Source: Tetracentron sinense
Lineage: Eukaryota; Streptophyta; Magnoliopsida; Trochodendrales; Trochodendraceae
Reading direction: 5' to 3'
DNA: 64,000 bases
Assembly: GCA_015143295.1 (NCBI GenBank)
Contig: CM026551.1
Location: 47,852,034 to 47,916,033, forward strand
Shown: positions 15,001 to 30,000 of the stretch, in pieces
How positions within the stretch are numbered: the first letter of the stretch is position 1
Layout of the letters: each line of letters begins with the position of its first letter
Program-made: the position numbers and the translations under genes
Notes under the pieces: model-generated
Seen by the model: only the letters and a program-made list of their open reading frames with translations
The model's database searches: none
Told to the model about the DNA's origin: nothing

Positions 15001-18000
15001 TCTTCAACCATGCGACCCCTCGACTTTTGTTTCTAACTGATTTCCTCTCTAGTCACCAACTCCTGGAGTTCCTTCTTGAAATCAACACTCCGTTTCTTGT
15101 TCTCTCCCAAAGCAGGAAGAGATTCTTCTAGTTTGTCTATTTAGAAAATCTCCTCCAAGATGAAAGCCCTTCTAGCGTGAATGTTGCCAAATGTCCTTGT
15201 TCCATTTCTTTCACCCTACTTTCACTGCTTTGAGCTTCAACTCAAAAATAGTGCTTGGGAGTCCCCAAAATATTGCCTCATTCCAAATCTTCTCGACCAC
15301 TTCGTAGAATCATGTGTCTCAAGTCTCAACCACACATTTTCGAATCTGAAGGGGGAGGACCTTTTTTAAATTGTGTGGTCTCTAATATGATAAGGACATA
15401 ATCTAAGGTCAGTTTGGTTAGGGGTGATTGGCTCATCGATGGAAATAGATTATCCCAGTCGACAGTGAAGCCTCTGTCCAATCTGCCAAGGGATGTCAAT
15501 CAACCCATTTCTTTTTGTCAACCTTCCCAAAACCCTTCATTTTGGAGTTGTACTATATCTTCCCTTCTTCTCGTGAGAGAATCTGATTGAGTTGAAGTCC
15601 CCACCAAGATGCCAAGGGAGGCTCTACCGCATAGCCACATCATCCAATTCCTGCAAGAAGCCGCGAAATTCCGAGGAAGTTGGCTTGCATATCCCGGAAA
15701 ACACCCACAAAGATTCATTTGATATGCTCTAACACAAAAAGAAAAGAGAATGCCCCAAACTCTAATTCTAGGATCTCCAATTCGACACTTTTCCCAGACC
15801 ATGCATGAAGATGGTATGACATCGTTGCTATATTTAATTCTTTGGAAGAGGGCCAGATTCTCATTTTTAAATCTCACGAAAGATAGTCCAATTCGCAAGC
15901 GATAGATCGTAGGAAAGTGAGTAAGATAAATAACGATCCCTAGTTATCAATCTCTTGAATGTTAATCTAAAGGAAGGATTAAAAGGAATAGATCTAAGTA
16001 AGAACGTGAAAATAAGTGAGATCTGAGAATTTCTGGTATCCCTGATGTATCGTTTTATGAACGGTTAAAGTAAGATGTGAATAATATGATTAGGATGTGA
16101 ATAACCATGTTTATATTTTGTTTATGCTTCAACAAGGGGATTGAGAATTTATGATAGATGTATATGAATATATGAGGAGGAAGGGATGAATTCCTGGAGT
16201 AGAATGGAATGGATGAAATAAATGAATGATGGATGTGGACTCTTTGTGGCATTAGGGTTACATGTTAATGTGGTTGTGGATATACTCTATGCGAATTATT
16301 ATTGACAAATTGTGTAGTGTATTCACGATATTCATCGAGATTAAAATGGTATAGTGGATATTTAAATTAAATTGTAAATCATGCATATTGACAGTAACTG
16401 TGATTAAAGTACGTTAAAATGGTTGAAACTATGAATGTTGTGTTGTGTTATTCTATATTATTATACGTGATTTATTCTTAGGTAAAGGAGCCTTCGACGA
16501 GGATCTTGCTTGCCTAGGTCTGTTAACATAGTGGAATGGGACGCTATGATGAGATTTCCCATGGCCCTTGACTAATAGTCTTAGGTAAAATTTACCCAAG
16601 GGTGTATCACTATGCACTCACCAATGTAAAACATGCACAAAGTATAAAGAGGGAATTAAGAGCAATAATGAGGACACAAGTAAGATAAGGGCAAAGTGAG
16701 TAAGTAAGAGAAAAAAACACACAAATGTATTGATACATGATGAGTTTTGCACGGACCGACTACCATCAGAAAGGTAATGATTATGCCAAAGTAAGTAAGC
16801 CGTCGTTCCAGATAATGTACTAAGTAAGTCATCCGTGCCAGATAATGTATGAATGGTGGTACCTCAGTAAGTAAAGTATAGTAACCCCTTTCCATAATAC
16901 GTAAAGTGATATTTTTATTTATTACTCAATGCATGTTGATATGTTTTCACAAAATAATAAAGTAAGAAAGTAAGAAAATGAACGACATAATGTACTCACA
17001 TGATATTGTCTACACTCTGATTTATGTATGAGAACTAAAGTTGAACTATCACATGTATGCATGCTAAAGTTTAAGATATTGTTTTCTATGATTTGTTATA
17101 TACGTGGAGTAATTTGTTGCTCAATCGATAATTTTGTTGTCGGCAAATACTGGATTTGACATTTGTGAGCCCGGACCGTGGAAAGAGGAAAAATACCTAG
17201 AAGAACTAGAAGGTGACCATCCCAAAGAAGAACGGGACCTTGATCGATGGCCCTATTGTTGAAATTGAATTATTGGTTATTTGAATTCCAAGGAGACTTT
17301 AATTGACTTTATGGGAAATTATGTTTATTTTAATTTGATGGTTAAGGATCACGATAAATGATCAATTTTATTTATGTTCAGTTGATTATGAATTTTTAAT
17401 TGGATTTTATTTGAGATATTAAATGTTAGTAAATTGAAGAAATTTTTTAAGTTCATAATTTAAAATGCCTTAAATGCCTCTAACATGATGGTTTGATAAG
17501 TAAGTCACGTGCCAAGATCTCACTTTCTCCTAGGAGGTTAGGTGGGATTTTGGGGCGTGATAGTTTCTCTTCCTACTCTAAAATCTAAATTTCTCTTTAA
17601 CCAAATTGCTTCCAAATTGTCCAATAAAAAAAACGATGCTCTAGCACAGGATGGTTGGGACGACCCATCAAAAGAGTAAAGCTTCTTGTAAAATGAGACC
17701 TCTCAACTAATGGAATCCTCCTCAATATACTAGTTACCTACTTTGATCCTGCCATGGTAATAAATCTCACCAAAATCGTGTAACGGCTGTTACATAAATG
17801 TTTCAATAATACCCAAACTAATATGAACCATGTTACATTATGTAACGACTATTACGTAATGTTTGACACTATATTATGTAAGTGAATTTTAGAAACTCAT
17901 TCTAACTCTCATCTTTTGAAATTTCCACTTTCTTTTACCTCTTAAGCCAAATATGACTATTTTGCCATATTTATTTGGATAAAGAACTCGATTTATGCTA

Positions 18001-21000
18001 TAAATCAACAATTTGAATCTTTAAAACCCACTTTTAAGAAAAAGTCAGTTTGGGTTTTTTTTTTTATTAGGCAAGATCTCTAACTTTTCCCATCAATGTT
18101 CATTAGTTAATGTTTATTAGCAAGGTTTAGAACATAGATTCATGGATTTTCTGAATTTATGATGATTTGGGTTATTTACATTTTTATTTATTTATTCTCA
18201 TTATGTTTTAATTAAACTTGATAAATTAGTATTTGCATGCATAATATGCATTAATGTCAATGATTTTGTGTTGCAGGTTTCGGCAGCCAAAACTGTTATG
18301 TAAAGGTTTCGGTCAGATTTGTTATGCAAATTGAAATTTTTATTTAAAACCTTAAATCCTATAGGAAAATGAGTTTGTCTAAATTGGAGGACGAATATTT
18401 TAGGACAACATCAATTGCCCAAGCTTTAGCTCCTAGAGACAAAATTCGTCAATGAGGAGTTATAAGGATCAGTATGGAAGAATATAGGATTAACCTCTCG
18501 ATAGTATTCATTTAGCAATCTTTCATTTACCACAACTAGTTTCCAGTTTTCTAGTGACACTCCTCATCAATTACCAACATGAGAATCAAAATGCATCTTA
18601 GCAAATAAAATCTGCTAAACTTGCAATTTCCACATCTGTATATCAAATTGAATCATTTGGAAAATAACATTATGGTGTACAAGATACCAATCATAGGAAT
18701 TCCCATCAAAGTCTAATCGGATTTATTTGAATAAATAATTCAAAAAATATAAGTTTATGTTTATGTGACATTCCAGGTATCCTATTGTTCCTTCCCAAGT
18801 CAAGTGCCGATTTTTGGTCATTGAGATGCATAGATTGACATTCCAGGTATCCTATACGTATCGAAATCAATGATTTAAAAGCCTCTTTAAACTCCTTTGT
18901 TGTTCATCCCCTCCCTTGTGTTCTCAGGAATCTTATTCACATTTTCTTAAAGGAAAATAATTATAAGACAACTCTTTCAAATATTCATGTAAAACATATC
19001 TACTCTGGATCAAATGCAAATTGAAAGAAACTCGTTAATTTTTTTAAACCTCTGTCCTTTGGCAATTAAGAATCCATTGCATGGGCATCCCGAATAGCTT
19101 GTGCAAGGCAGAACAGGAAGTTCTCAACAACCTCTTAATTCCCTGACCCTTAGGTTGATCAGCTTGGAGTTACTTCATAGCCTTGTTTGGAGGGTGTTGA
19201 ATACTATTTGGTCTATTGTACCTCTACAAATATAGTAGACCTTTGGGTGTTAGTATGATAGAGTGTATTTAATAAACACATACTTGTAATATTTAATTCT
19301 AAAAGTTAAGTATATAAACTAATGAATGGGAGAGAAGAGCTAAGCTCTCTATTCTTTCTTTCCTTCTTCTTCTTCTTCTTCCTCTTCCTATTCTCATTCT
19401 TCCTTCCTTCAAACCCTAACCCTACACCAAACTAATCGAGTCAAATTGGTATCAAAGGGAAAGTCGGCCAAGGTGTGGATGACATAGTTTTTTTCCCCAT
19501 CTAATGAGTCTTAATGTGTAGGGATTTGTGGTATTGGTTTTAGAATTCTTTGAGGCTTAGAGATGGGAGTTTTGTGAAGTTGGTTGGTTGTATTTGATCC
19601 ATACAAGAATTTCGAATATATTGGTAGAGGTCTCATGTTAATTGGTGGAGTATTGAAGCTCTTGTTAGGATTTTACTCTTCTTCAGTTATCAAGGAAATA
19701 TATTTTTTGGCTTGTTTGAATTTTTTTTTCAATGACAATGTGTATAAGAGGTGGTATTTGGTCTCTCATGAAGGTGGTGTGCAAGTTGGGTGCCCCCTAG
19801 TGTTTGAGGAAAGTTGTGTGAAAGTGGAAAGTATTCCATTAGGTGATGTGCAAGTTAGGTGCCCTCAAGTGTGAGGAAAGCTGCGTGAAATTGGAAATGT
19901 TGTTTTGGGATCTATAACCCCTTTGTGTAAAGTTAGAAGTGCTGATTTGAGTTGTGTATCCATTTGTGGTGGTAGTTTAAGAACTTGATTTATGCAAATC
20001 AGTCCCCTTGAAGTGCAATGGGTGATTCGGAAGTGAGCCAAGAATCCTCTAACCCTATGACTAGTGGTGGACAAGTGCACCTTGGACATGGGGGCGCCTT
20101 AAATGTGCAAATCACTACTATTAAGTTGAATAATAGTAATTTTTTAGCACGATCATAATCTATTATGTTGTTTGTGAGGGGAAAAAGCAAGATAGGGTAC
20201 TTGAGGGGTACCATTCTTATGCCTAAGGAGACTAATAAGGCCTTTGACAAGTGGGAGGGGCAACTATCATGTCCCGACTCCTTAACTCTATGCAACCCAA
20301 CATTAACAATAGCTACCTGTTCATTTCCACGACTAAGGAGATATGGGATGTTATCACCTAGATCTACTCGAAGGGGGCAATGGGGCTAGAGCCTACGAGC
20401 TACGTCAAAGCATCTCCCAATTGAGGCAGGGCGTAGCCCTCTTTCCACATACTAGTCCACTCTTCGATGTCTATGGGAAGAGTTGGATAATTGTTATTCT
20501 TTCAAAGCGAAGTGTAGTGTCGATGTTTCAGCTCATAGGAAGCAAATGAAAGATGGCCAATGTTCGAGTTGTTGGCGGGATTGAATACTGAATATTTGCA
20601 AGTTCGAGTTCAACTATTGGGGAAGGAGCCACTTCTTGCCCTGACTGAGGCCTACATACCTGCACAGGATGGAAAAACGTCGCATTGCGATGCTCGATCA
20701 TCCTCCTCGAGAGAGGCTTGCTCTATCCTCTATGTCATAGAGAGATACAGGTAGTGGTACTCATGGAGGAAGTCGTTTTGGTACCTATGGTGATGAGCGT
20801 GTTGGCATTTAGTGTGAGCATTGTGGTTGCCTACGTCACACCAAAGAGACGTCCTAGGAACTTCATGGTTGACCACCGCAGCGAGGTCCTTTTGGTGGAG
20901 CTCGAGAGGACAGATTTGGTGATAGTTTGAGAGATCGATTTGGTGATAGAGGTCACTCCAGTGCCCATTCCGTTTTCTCTATTGCACTTGCTCTTGTTGC

Positions 21001-24000
21001 CTCTCTTCCATCTGCAACACTCTTTAGACAATAGTGCCTTCTCTTGTGATGAGATAGATCATATCAAGCGCTTTATGGCTCAGTAAGAGCCCTCATCTGC
21101 ACCCTCTACATCCTCATTTGCCCACACAAGTACTTCTACCTCGGCCCTCAATGCCTCGGTCTCAACACACAGTCACTCTTGGATCAATGTTTCGGGTGCA
21201 TCCAATCATATGATTGACATGTCTTCCCTTTTTATGTTGTACCTTATCTGTTTAGGTAGAGATAAGATTTATATTGCCAATGACACTTCCTCATCCATTG
21301 CCGAAAAAGGCAGTATACCTGTTACTCCTTCTATGCCTATAATCATTTGTTCTTTATGTTCCTAATTTTGCTTTAAATCACTTTTCTGTTAGTAACATTA
21401 CACAATAGTTAAATTGTAGTGTTAACTTTTTTCCCTCTCATTGTGTTTTCCAGGACATGAGAACGAGGACAATTGGTACGTTAATGAGGAGGGAGGACTG
21501 TATGTGTTGGACCCATTGCCATGTGTTGCATTACCTGTCCAATAGCTCACATCGGGTGCTCAGCATATTACTACCCAGGAGCAGCTGCTAGCCTAATACA
21601 GTGGCATCTTCGTCTTGGCCATCCATCTTTTTTGTTACTTGAACGTTTATTTACTCAGTTGTTTATTTTAAGTTCTGTTATTTCTTTTCAGTGTGAGTCC
21701 TATGAGTTGGCTAAACATTGTAGAACTTCTTACCCTTCTTGGGGGAATAAAAGTGACTCTCTTTTTGTTACGGTTCATTCTGATCTATGGGATCATTCCT
21801 TAGTCCCTTCATTGTTTAGTTTGCACTATTTTGTTATCTTTGTAGATGATTTCTTACATTCGACCTGGGTTTATCTTCTTAAATCTAAAAGTGAGGTCTG
21901 CTCGGTTTTTAAATCTTTTCATGTCATGATTATTATTCAGTTTTATACGAAACTTAAGATTCTTAGATTTGATAATAGAGGGGAATATATGTCTAGGGCT
22001 CTTACTTCTTAGATTTGATAATAGAGGGGAATATATGTCTAGAGCTCTTACTTCTTATTTTGATAGCCATGACATTACTCATTAAATCACATGTGTTGGT
22101 ACTCCTCAACTAAATAGTGTGGCTAAGCAAAATAAACGTTACTTGTTGAAGGTGACCAGGTCTTTGTTGTTTGCTATAAATGTTCTGAAGGTCTTCTGGT
22201 CTCATGCTCTTTTAACTGAAATGTCTCTCATCAATTGCATGTCATCTTGTATTTTGGATTTCCAGATCCCTATTTGGGTGCTATCCCCTTCTACATGTTT
22301 GTTTCTCATTCCTACCAAAGTGTTTGGGTGTATTTGCTTCACTTATATCGCTTTTCTTGACTGTAGAAAGCTTGATCCCAAGACTCTCAAATGTGTGTTC
22401 CTTGGGCTTGCTACGAGTCAGAAGGACTGCAGATGTCATCATCCTTCTTCTCATCGGGTATTTGTCTTCATTAATGTGACATTATTCGAGTCTATTTCCT
22501 TATATTCTGACAGGAAGACCTCTCTTCAGGGGGTGAGTATCAGTGAAGAGATGCCTTCTAAGTTTCCTCTGCCAGTTCCAGCTTCAATGCCACCTAATAG
22601 TGATAGGTAGGGGAAAATTGTTCTTGCTTTGAAGGTATATAAAAGGAAGAAAGACAGTAAAAAAGACCATCATGCTCCCTTCCAAGAAGCCTCCTCCGAT
22701 CCATCAATCAAAGGTATTGGCCCTCATTTTAGTCCTCAATAAATTGATGATTCTTCCCTTCATATTGCTTTATGGAAGCGTGTTCGTTCTTGTGCTCATC
22801 TTATCTCTAACTTTGTTTCATATTCTGTTTTATCTCCTTCGTATCGCTTCTTTGTCTTGTTGTTGTATTCTGTGTCTATTTTTCGCAGTGTGATAGATGC
22901 TCTCTTGACTCCAAGATGAAATTGACACGGAGTCAAAAGACTAAAAACTTTTTCTGGCTCAGGTAGCCGTTGACCAAAACCCTTAAGAAACATGATCAAC
23001 TTCATGTTGGTCAAACGTTTGACGACTGGAGACTTTTGCAGGATCCTCGAACAGTCTGGAAGCAGGATCACACCTAACTCCCCGTGTCTATCGCCTAATC
23101 AAGGCATGCATGTGAACCTCAACCATCTCTAGAATCCTACAACAACTACATTTACACATAAGTGATGCTATTCTCCAAGGCATCCCATACTACCAAAGAG
23201 ACTAGACACCTTGTTGTTATCCTATATAATTTATGACCACTGGAAGGTAAAAAATTATTCTTATAGGAATTCAACTGGTCCTTTTCTGAATAACCAAAAT
23301 GATACATATATATATATATAAACTTAATGTTTTAATTAGTAAATAATATCTTTCTTTAAAAAAAACCAATCGATATATTACAAACAAGTATGTGTTGTGA
23401 ATTCCCGTCAAATCGCACATGTACATCATCCATCCAATCATAACCCAGCTCACAGTTGTAAAAACTATCCAACCCAGCCCACGGCTGTTTCTACCTATAA
23501 ATAAAATATTTCCATTTTTCAACAGGAAAATGTCATTACAAAAAATAAAGAGCATAGCTTAGTACCGAGTAGTGAAAAATGAATGCCAAATAAACATAAA
23601 AATGAAAAATAGTTTAGTGGCTTAGTGCCAATGAAAAAGAAAAACAGAGAGAGAGAGAGAGAGAGAGGATTTGACGTTCTCCTTCTTCGTCGAACAAAGA
23701 ACCAAGCTACAGCTATGCAATGTTCCTCAAAATCCTCGACTTTTTTTCCTTTCATTTAAAGAAACCTTTATACCTATGATATAAAGTAAACCTGATTAGG
23801 TTTTATTTATTTGTAAGTATCTAGCTTTATGTGAGTCGCACGTGACCACCTTCACCACTAGTGCTTTAGTGCTTGCGCAACGACGCCTAGTCACAACTAG
23901 GAGACCGCATCCTAATGAGCACCCGCCTAGACCCCAATGCTGGTGTTAGGGTCTTGGCCAGGCAAAGTGATCGCCTAGACATAGCTGCTTATTGAAACTT

Positions 24001-27000
24001 CAAGATCTAATCACCTATCCCCTTAGATTGTGGATGCTCCAAATCTAAGCTCAGCCCCAGTTTTTCTCTTTGATGCTCTACGCTCCAGCATATAATTATC
24101 TTTGAAAGCAAAGATAATTAAAGATCATTCCCATACTAGCTGTTGGTTCACTTGTTAAAATTTTTTGCTCTTTGATGCTCTACGCTCCAGCATAAATTAT
24201 CTTTGAACGTAAAGAAAATTAAGGATCATTCCCATACTAGCTGTTGGTTCACTTGTTAAAAAGAGAAGAGGATTGAGAACCAAAGTTACCTATGATTACC
24301 AATCATTGAGAATAAACCCTAATCTTTTGGTAATTTTTTGCCTAGATGAAGCAATAAGGTAAGAAAATGAGGATGGGCTATTGATAGCTGGTTTATTTCT
24401 TTGTGGAGCTCAAGCTCCAGGTCCTGATAGATTTCCAACCCTAGCTATTGAAGTTCAAGCTCTAAGCACCTATTCCTAAATTGTTAATGCTCCGAGCTTT
24501 AAGCCTCATTCAATTGCATGTACTTTGTCCATAACTTTGTGCTGTTGGACCAAGTTGGGTTGTTTTAAGTATTTATCAAAAATAAGAAAACAAATAATAA
24601 GTGCAGTATATGTTGTTGGAGTTTAAATATTGCTACTTCTCAGAAAGTCAACTGTTAGGAGCCCAGAACTTCTAAATGCTACTTGGCCAAGACATTGAAA
24701 TATACATGGCCAGTTCACTTACTTCACATTTGGTTCATACATCTCTCAGGAGGCTCCTTTCATGGTTTTGCCTCTATTTAGAAATTGTAATCAGATAATG
24801 AGAGTGTTTTTCCTCCTTTTACATACTCCAACTGTTGCCACTAATTCCTTGAGATCCTTTCACTAACAAACCATCAAGTATGACGAAAGGAGTAGAAATA
24901 TGCTTCTATAAAAGATAACACATGTTCTTAAATAAACCAGTGAAACTTCAGTGAGTAGCACAAGAATCAGAAATATGCACAGTTTAGATCTAGTTTCATT
25001 ATAAAATTGAATGAAACCTAAACTTCCCCACATGTACTACATGTCACACTCAAGTACTATTAAAGAGGCCGATTACTCTCCATGGTGTAGATAAGAAACT
25101 TACACTTTAGAAGGAGATGAAGACTTCTTATATTCTAAAATCTCAGAATATATCCAAGCAATAAATACTGGGGCAGTTCCAAGCATAAAAGACACCTGCA
25201 ACATAATCAAAATTAAGCTTTATTAAATATGGTAGGCATCACCTATTGTTAAGAAACAAGCACTAAAAAGAAGATGCAGCATAAAATGTCATGAGGCTTC
25301 TAGTAAAAACTAGCAAGTGAAATATATAATTGTATACGTTAATTTAAAAATCACTAAAACTCTTCTAATATAAAGAAAGGTGTTAAAACGAGTTTTCAAA
25401 ACTCTCAACATTTTGATGAACTTGGACAAATTGTATTTAAAAGTTAAAAACCCCCAGGTTTGAACATTTAAAATTCATAAATGGTTTCACGCAGCCATAT
25501 GAACTGACCATCAGAAAACTTTTGCACTAGTTGTCAAGATAAATTCTGTGGCCCTCCCAATTGCTGCCAATAAGACCTGGCCTATTCATCTATTTATGCT
25601 AGAAATTCTACCAATCAAGGAAAGGTTCACAAGAAAGTGCATTTGCCTCCTTTAACATCTATCTCAAGGGGAAGAAAGGAAAGGTTCCATTCAAGGAAAG
25701 GTGCACATGAAAGTGCATACAGCTCCTTTAACATCTATCACGAGGGGAAGAAAGGAAAAGAGTGTGGTTTAAGATCTCAGTGGAAATCATATTCAAATAA
25801 TCACTTTCAAGTCCAATTACTGACATCCATGCTCCATCTTAGTAAAAAGAATACACAAAAAGGATCACAAGATAGTGAACCCAAAAACAAGAAACACTAA
25901 AGCAGTGCAAAAGTAAAACAATTAAAAAGTCAAAGGAAAACAACAAAGTTGAGGATCGTTAAGATCTCTCCTAATGGAGCTCAATTCAATAAGCAGCCGA
26001 CGAATTCTTAAACAAATAGTGACGAGAGAGCTGGAAATGTCATTAAAAAATTCGTCGATTTTTCTCTTTCCAGATGGACCAAGCAATTGCACCAGCTAGA
26101 AGGGGTCCATAGGATGCGAAGTTCCACCTTGACTGCAAGCCAACAAGATAAGAAGCTCTGGAAGGATCCAGGAGAGACCCAAGCAATATTAAAGCGCGAT
26201 AGGAAAAAATTCCAAATGCCACAAGCAAAGGAACAACGTAATAACAAATGATCAACCGATTCCTCAGATTTGCGGCACAGGAAACGGCGATTAGCCATAT
26301 TCCATCCACTAATCATTAAATTGTCACATATGAGGATTCTATTCCAATAGGCCACCCATAAGAAAAAAGATACCTTTGATAGAACACCAAGGTTCCACAT
26401 AGTCCTATGAGGAAATGGATAGACCTCCTCATTAAGCTATCTTTGCCTTTGTCTAGATTTATCAATTCAATCTTGCTAGTCAATAAATTGTAGAGAGCCA
26501 AGAAATTGGAACCACGATAAGCAATATCTCTAACAATGACGAATAGCCTCACACGGATTAACAAAAAAGATGAGGCATCCTCAGTGTAGAGACTTTGGTA
26601 TGCTATATTGTTAGTCAATTTCATCAACTAACCTCTTATGCCGATCTCTTTGGTACATAGGGATGTTGGGACAAATGCAGTTTGGAAGTATGAACACTTA
26701 ACTGAGACAGGTTTGCTTATTCATTAGAATTGATATTTCATGTTATTTTCCTTCAGATTTTTTCTTGTTCAATGTGATGATGATTTCTTGTCATCGTGAT
26801 AAAGGGATATGTAAAGATTTGTCCAATTTTCCCTCTATATTTTAGCACGAAACACTCAATTGAATTTTTTTTAATTCCTTCAAAATTCTTATTTTCTAGA
26901 TACTCATTGTGAAAGTTAAATGTGTTTCCCAAGACATGTGATCCAATATTCATGAGAACAAAACCACATAAAGATAACAATCACATGGTTTTAAAAATTG

Positions 27001-30000
27001 ACACATATCTTCATGTTTCCCACAAAATGTGTTTGTTCCCATGGTGACACGACACCTAATTGCAATGCAAAACAAATCAGACTTCCATGGGTCTCAAAAC
27101 GTGATCAACAAATAGTTATTAAACTCAATAGCTTCAGGAAGTATTTCGAGTAAACTTTGTACTGTTTCGGTAAACTTTGGCCAAAATGTTAGTTATGTAG
27201 TACAAAAAATTTAAGATTTCGGTAAAAATGTAGAAATGTCTTGACCAAAGCGTATTTTTCAACGAGAAACTCATTTTAAAAATATTTAGTGATGAATATA
27301 TATGTAAAGAGTTATTAACATTAAAAGAAATCAACAGTAGATTGACCAATGATTATTAAAATGTATAGACCATAATTCCCTAATCAAAGTTTCTCATTCA
27401 TAAGTTTCAAATTGGGTAATGGATCTGATATCCAGTTTTGGTTCGATGTTTAGAGTGGTTAGTCAAGGCTCAAGGACGACTTTGGGTCTATCTTTTCCTT
27501 GGCTACCTGTAAAGGGGTGTCTGTTGCCGAGTGTGCCGAGAGGCTGGGGAGTGCAATAGTTTGGTGTCCTAAGTTGAGGAGAGCGTTGAATGATTGGGAG
27601 ATTGAGGATATGCAGCGTCTGTTGATCCGGTTGAGTGCCTCTGTCCCCAGATCCCAGATTAGTGATAGTAGGATATGGTCCCGTAGCAACATTGACCGAT
27701 TTTCAGGAGGTCACTCTTGCAGTCATTTGGCCCTGTCCTTCCGCGTTCCTTTCCTCATAAGGCTGTGTGGGCTAACCAGGTTCCCACAAAGGTATCGTTT
27801 TTCCTCTATTCCGTTGCTTTAAATAAAATCCTTACTTCGGATCAATTGAAGAGGAGATGATGGAGTTTGGCAAATCGCTGCTTTCTGTGCCTGAAGGCGG
27901 AAGAGACTGTGAATCATTTGCTCCTATACTGCCCGATTGTTTTTAAGGTCTGGGCTTACTGCTTGGTTCGGATGAGAGTGGAGTGGGTCTTCCCTTCCTC
28001 GTTTTTGAGCTTTTTATCTGGATGACACTTGTCAGCTTTGGTGAGGGCTAAGGAATCCATCCGGACTCTTTTTCCCAGTGCTCTTTTGTGGGCTATTTGG
28101 AAGGAGAGGAATTGTAGGATTTTTGAGAATTCCTCTTCTTCCGATCAGAGGATCTTAGCTCGGGTGTGGCAGCTGATAGTGGTATGGAGCTCCACAAGTC
28201 CTATGGGACAAGAAGTGAGGGATGCCGTTTATTGTTGAGGCCACCTAGTAGCCGTGTGGGCTTGTATTTACTTTCTTCCTTGTTGTTGGTTTGCGTTTGT
28301 AGTTAATTTACGCCTTTGTTAACTGCTTTTGCTTTAATACATATGATTTACCAATCAAAAAAAAAGTTTAATTTATAAAAATGACATTATTTAATAATAT
28401 AATATATAAATGAACAAATTAAGAAATCTCATATGAACATAAATGAGATGTATATGATATATCCTACATGCAAATTAGTATTAGATAATACTTTTATGAC
28501 TAAAGTTCTAATTAAGTATAATATTTTAATTAAAAATTTGAAAACTTAGAACATTAAAAAAAAAGTGAACACTGAAATTTGATGTGTTCAACATTAGATT
28601 TTTTTTTTCTAACAATACTAAATATAATAAATGTGTTTGATTGTTTTTATTACATAGCATGAGATATCTTGGAAGTTGGATCTACATAATAAATCTGTGG
28701 ATATATGTTTGTGGTGTGTCGTAATTATGTATGTTTCTCTTTTTTGGGGATGAATAACTTCATGATCATAGTTATATACCATTAATTATGTGTAACTTTG
28801 ACTTCTAAAGTTCCAAACATGTGCGGCAACTTATGTCACTTTTTATTTATCTCACCTTGTTTCTACTCAAAATTATTTTTTCTTTGTTATATAATATATA
28901 ATGGGGTTTGAGTGTGTATTTATGTTTTAATTATCATTTTCTACAATTTCATTTTAAATTTCCAATGTTTCCTACATTTATTTACTTGTAAACTCTTGCT
29001 TCTCATGCTATCATGCCTATGTACTTTTGTTCCCCTTATTAATATATTCTGCGTGTTTATCGATCAAAAAAAATATATATATATTTTTTGGTTATAAAAT
29101 GAATTTTCAGTGTGTATTTATGCTTTTTTTATTTTAATCATTTTCTAAAAATCTCATCTTAAATTTTCAACATTTTCTTAATATTTACAATATTTCTTCA
29201 AACTTGCTTAAACTTTTTTTTTGAAATGCTTCTACTTCTTTAGATACCAAAGTTTGCGGCGATACCGAAATTCAAAACCTGGACAATCTCACCATTGCTT
29301 CATTTGAGGATTGTTTAGTGAAAGCTTGATCAAGAGCTCAAGGAGATGATATTTGTGAATTTACAATCAACCAATTGACTTAACTGCAAATGGAACAGAT
29401 AGAATGAAGTTTCAAGATTTTATGCATAAAGTGAGCATGCCACACTCACGCGTATATGACAATAGTACTGATGCCTGAGGCCTGATGCTAGCTACAAGCC
29501 CTGGAGTTTATAATTTTCTTTACATTAAGTTCATTTGCATAGTTTCTATTTTTGTCCTCCACAAGTCAGAAAGGGCATGTGGGTCTCTCTCTCTCGATAA
29601 AAAAATAAATATAAATTTTATTAAAAGAGAGAAAGTACAAAGGAGGAGAATCCTTATTCAAAAATAATCTCTATGTAACGCTTTTAGCTAAATAATCCAA
29701 AAACTCATTTCACTTCCTTATCGTATATGGGAAGATAAAAAGACATAGTGATTAAATATTAGTAAGCCTTTGGATATTGACTTCCATCAATACAAAGACA
29801 GCAGACCTAATGTTGAATTCGATCAGTCCATAACATCTTTGCAAGATGGAAACAGTTGGCTTTCAATTGAACATTTGATGTGAAAACAGCAGGACCTATA
29901 CCTATAGGACATAGAAATAAATATTTTAGTCCTCCAACACTCTGTATTTCTTTCTTTTCATCTAGGATGCCACGTCAGATGCCTACTATCAAACTTAGAT

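Larger units (their letters stand above)
19195..22900 (+). mobile_element. 5' half of a Ty1/copia element
   Basis: LTR, primer-binding site, gag, protease and integrase follow in order; no RT, RNase H or 3' LTR was found before exon 2 of the RWA gene. Multiple stops, an internal duplication and lost catalytic residues show it is dead. It lies antisense to the RWA transcript. Confidence 0.8.
3426..25103 (-). other. RWA intron 2 (21,678 bp)
   Basis: Bounded by gtaagt and gttagcag. About two thirds is recognisable transposon: six LINE pieces, a truncated copia with paired LTRs, a chromovirus-type LTR piece and a 5' copia half. The stretches 3426-3845, 17564-19194 and 22900-24063 show no gene. 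A 19-bp direct repeat (about 18767 and 18836) and short AT and GA microsatellites (about 23306-23321 and 23647-23667) occur there. Confidence 0.85.

Noticed and set aside
15181-15369. Plus-strand frames within 12.8-15.9 kb
   Set aside because: Shadows of the minus-strand LINE; the minus strand gives the domain matches.
23271-23755. Hydrophobic frames on minus near the GA and AT microsatellites
   Set aside because: Simple-sequence translation (FFFF, SLSLSL), no exon signals consistent with RWA.
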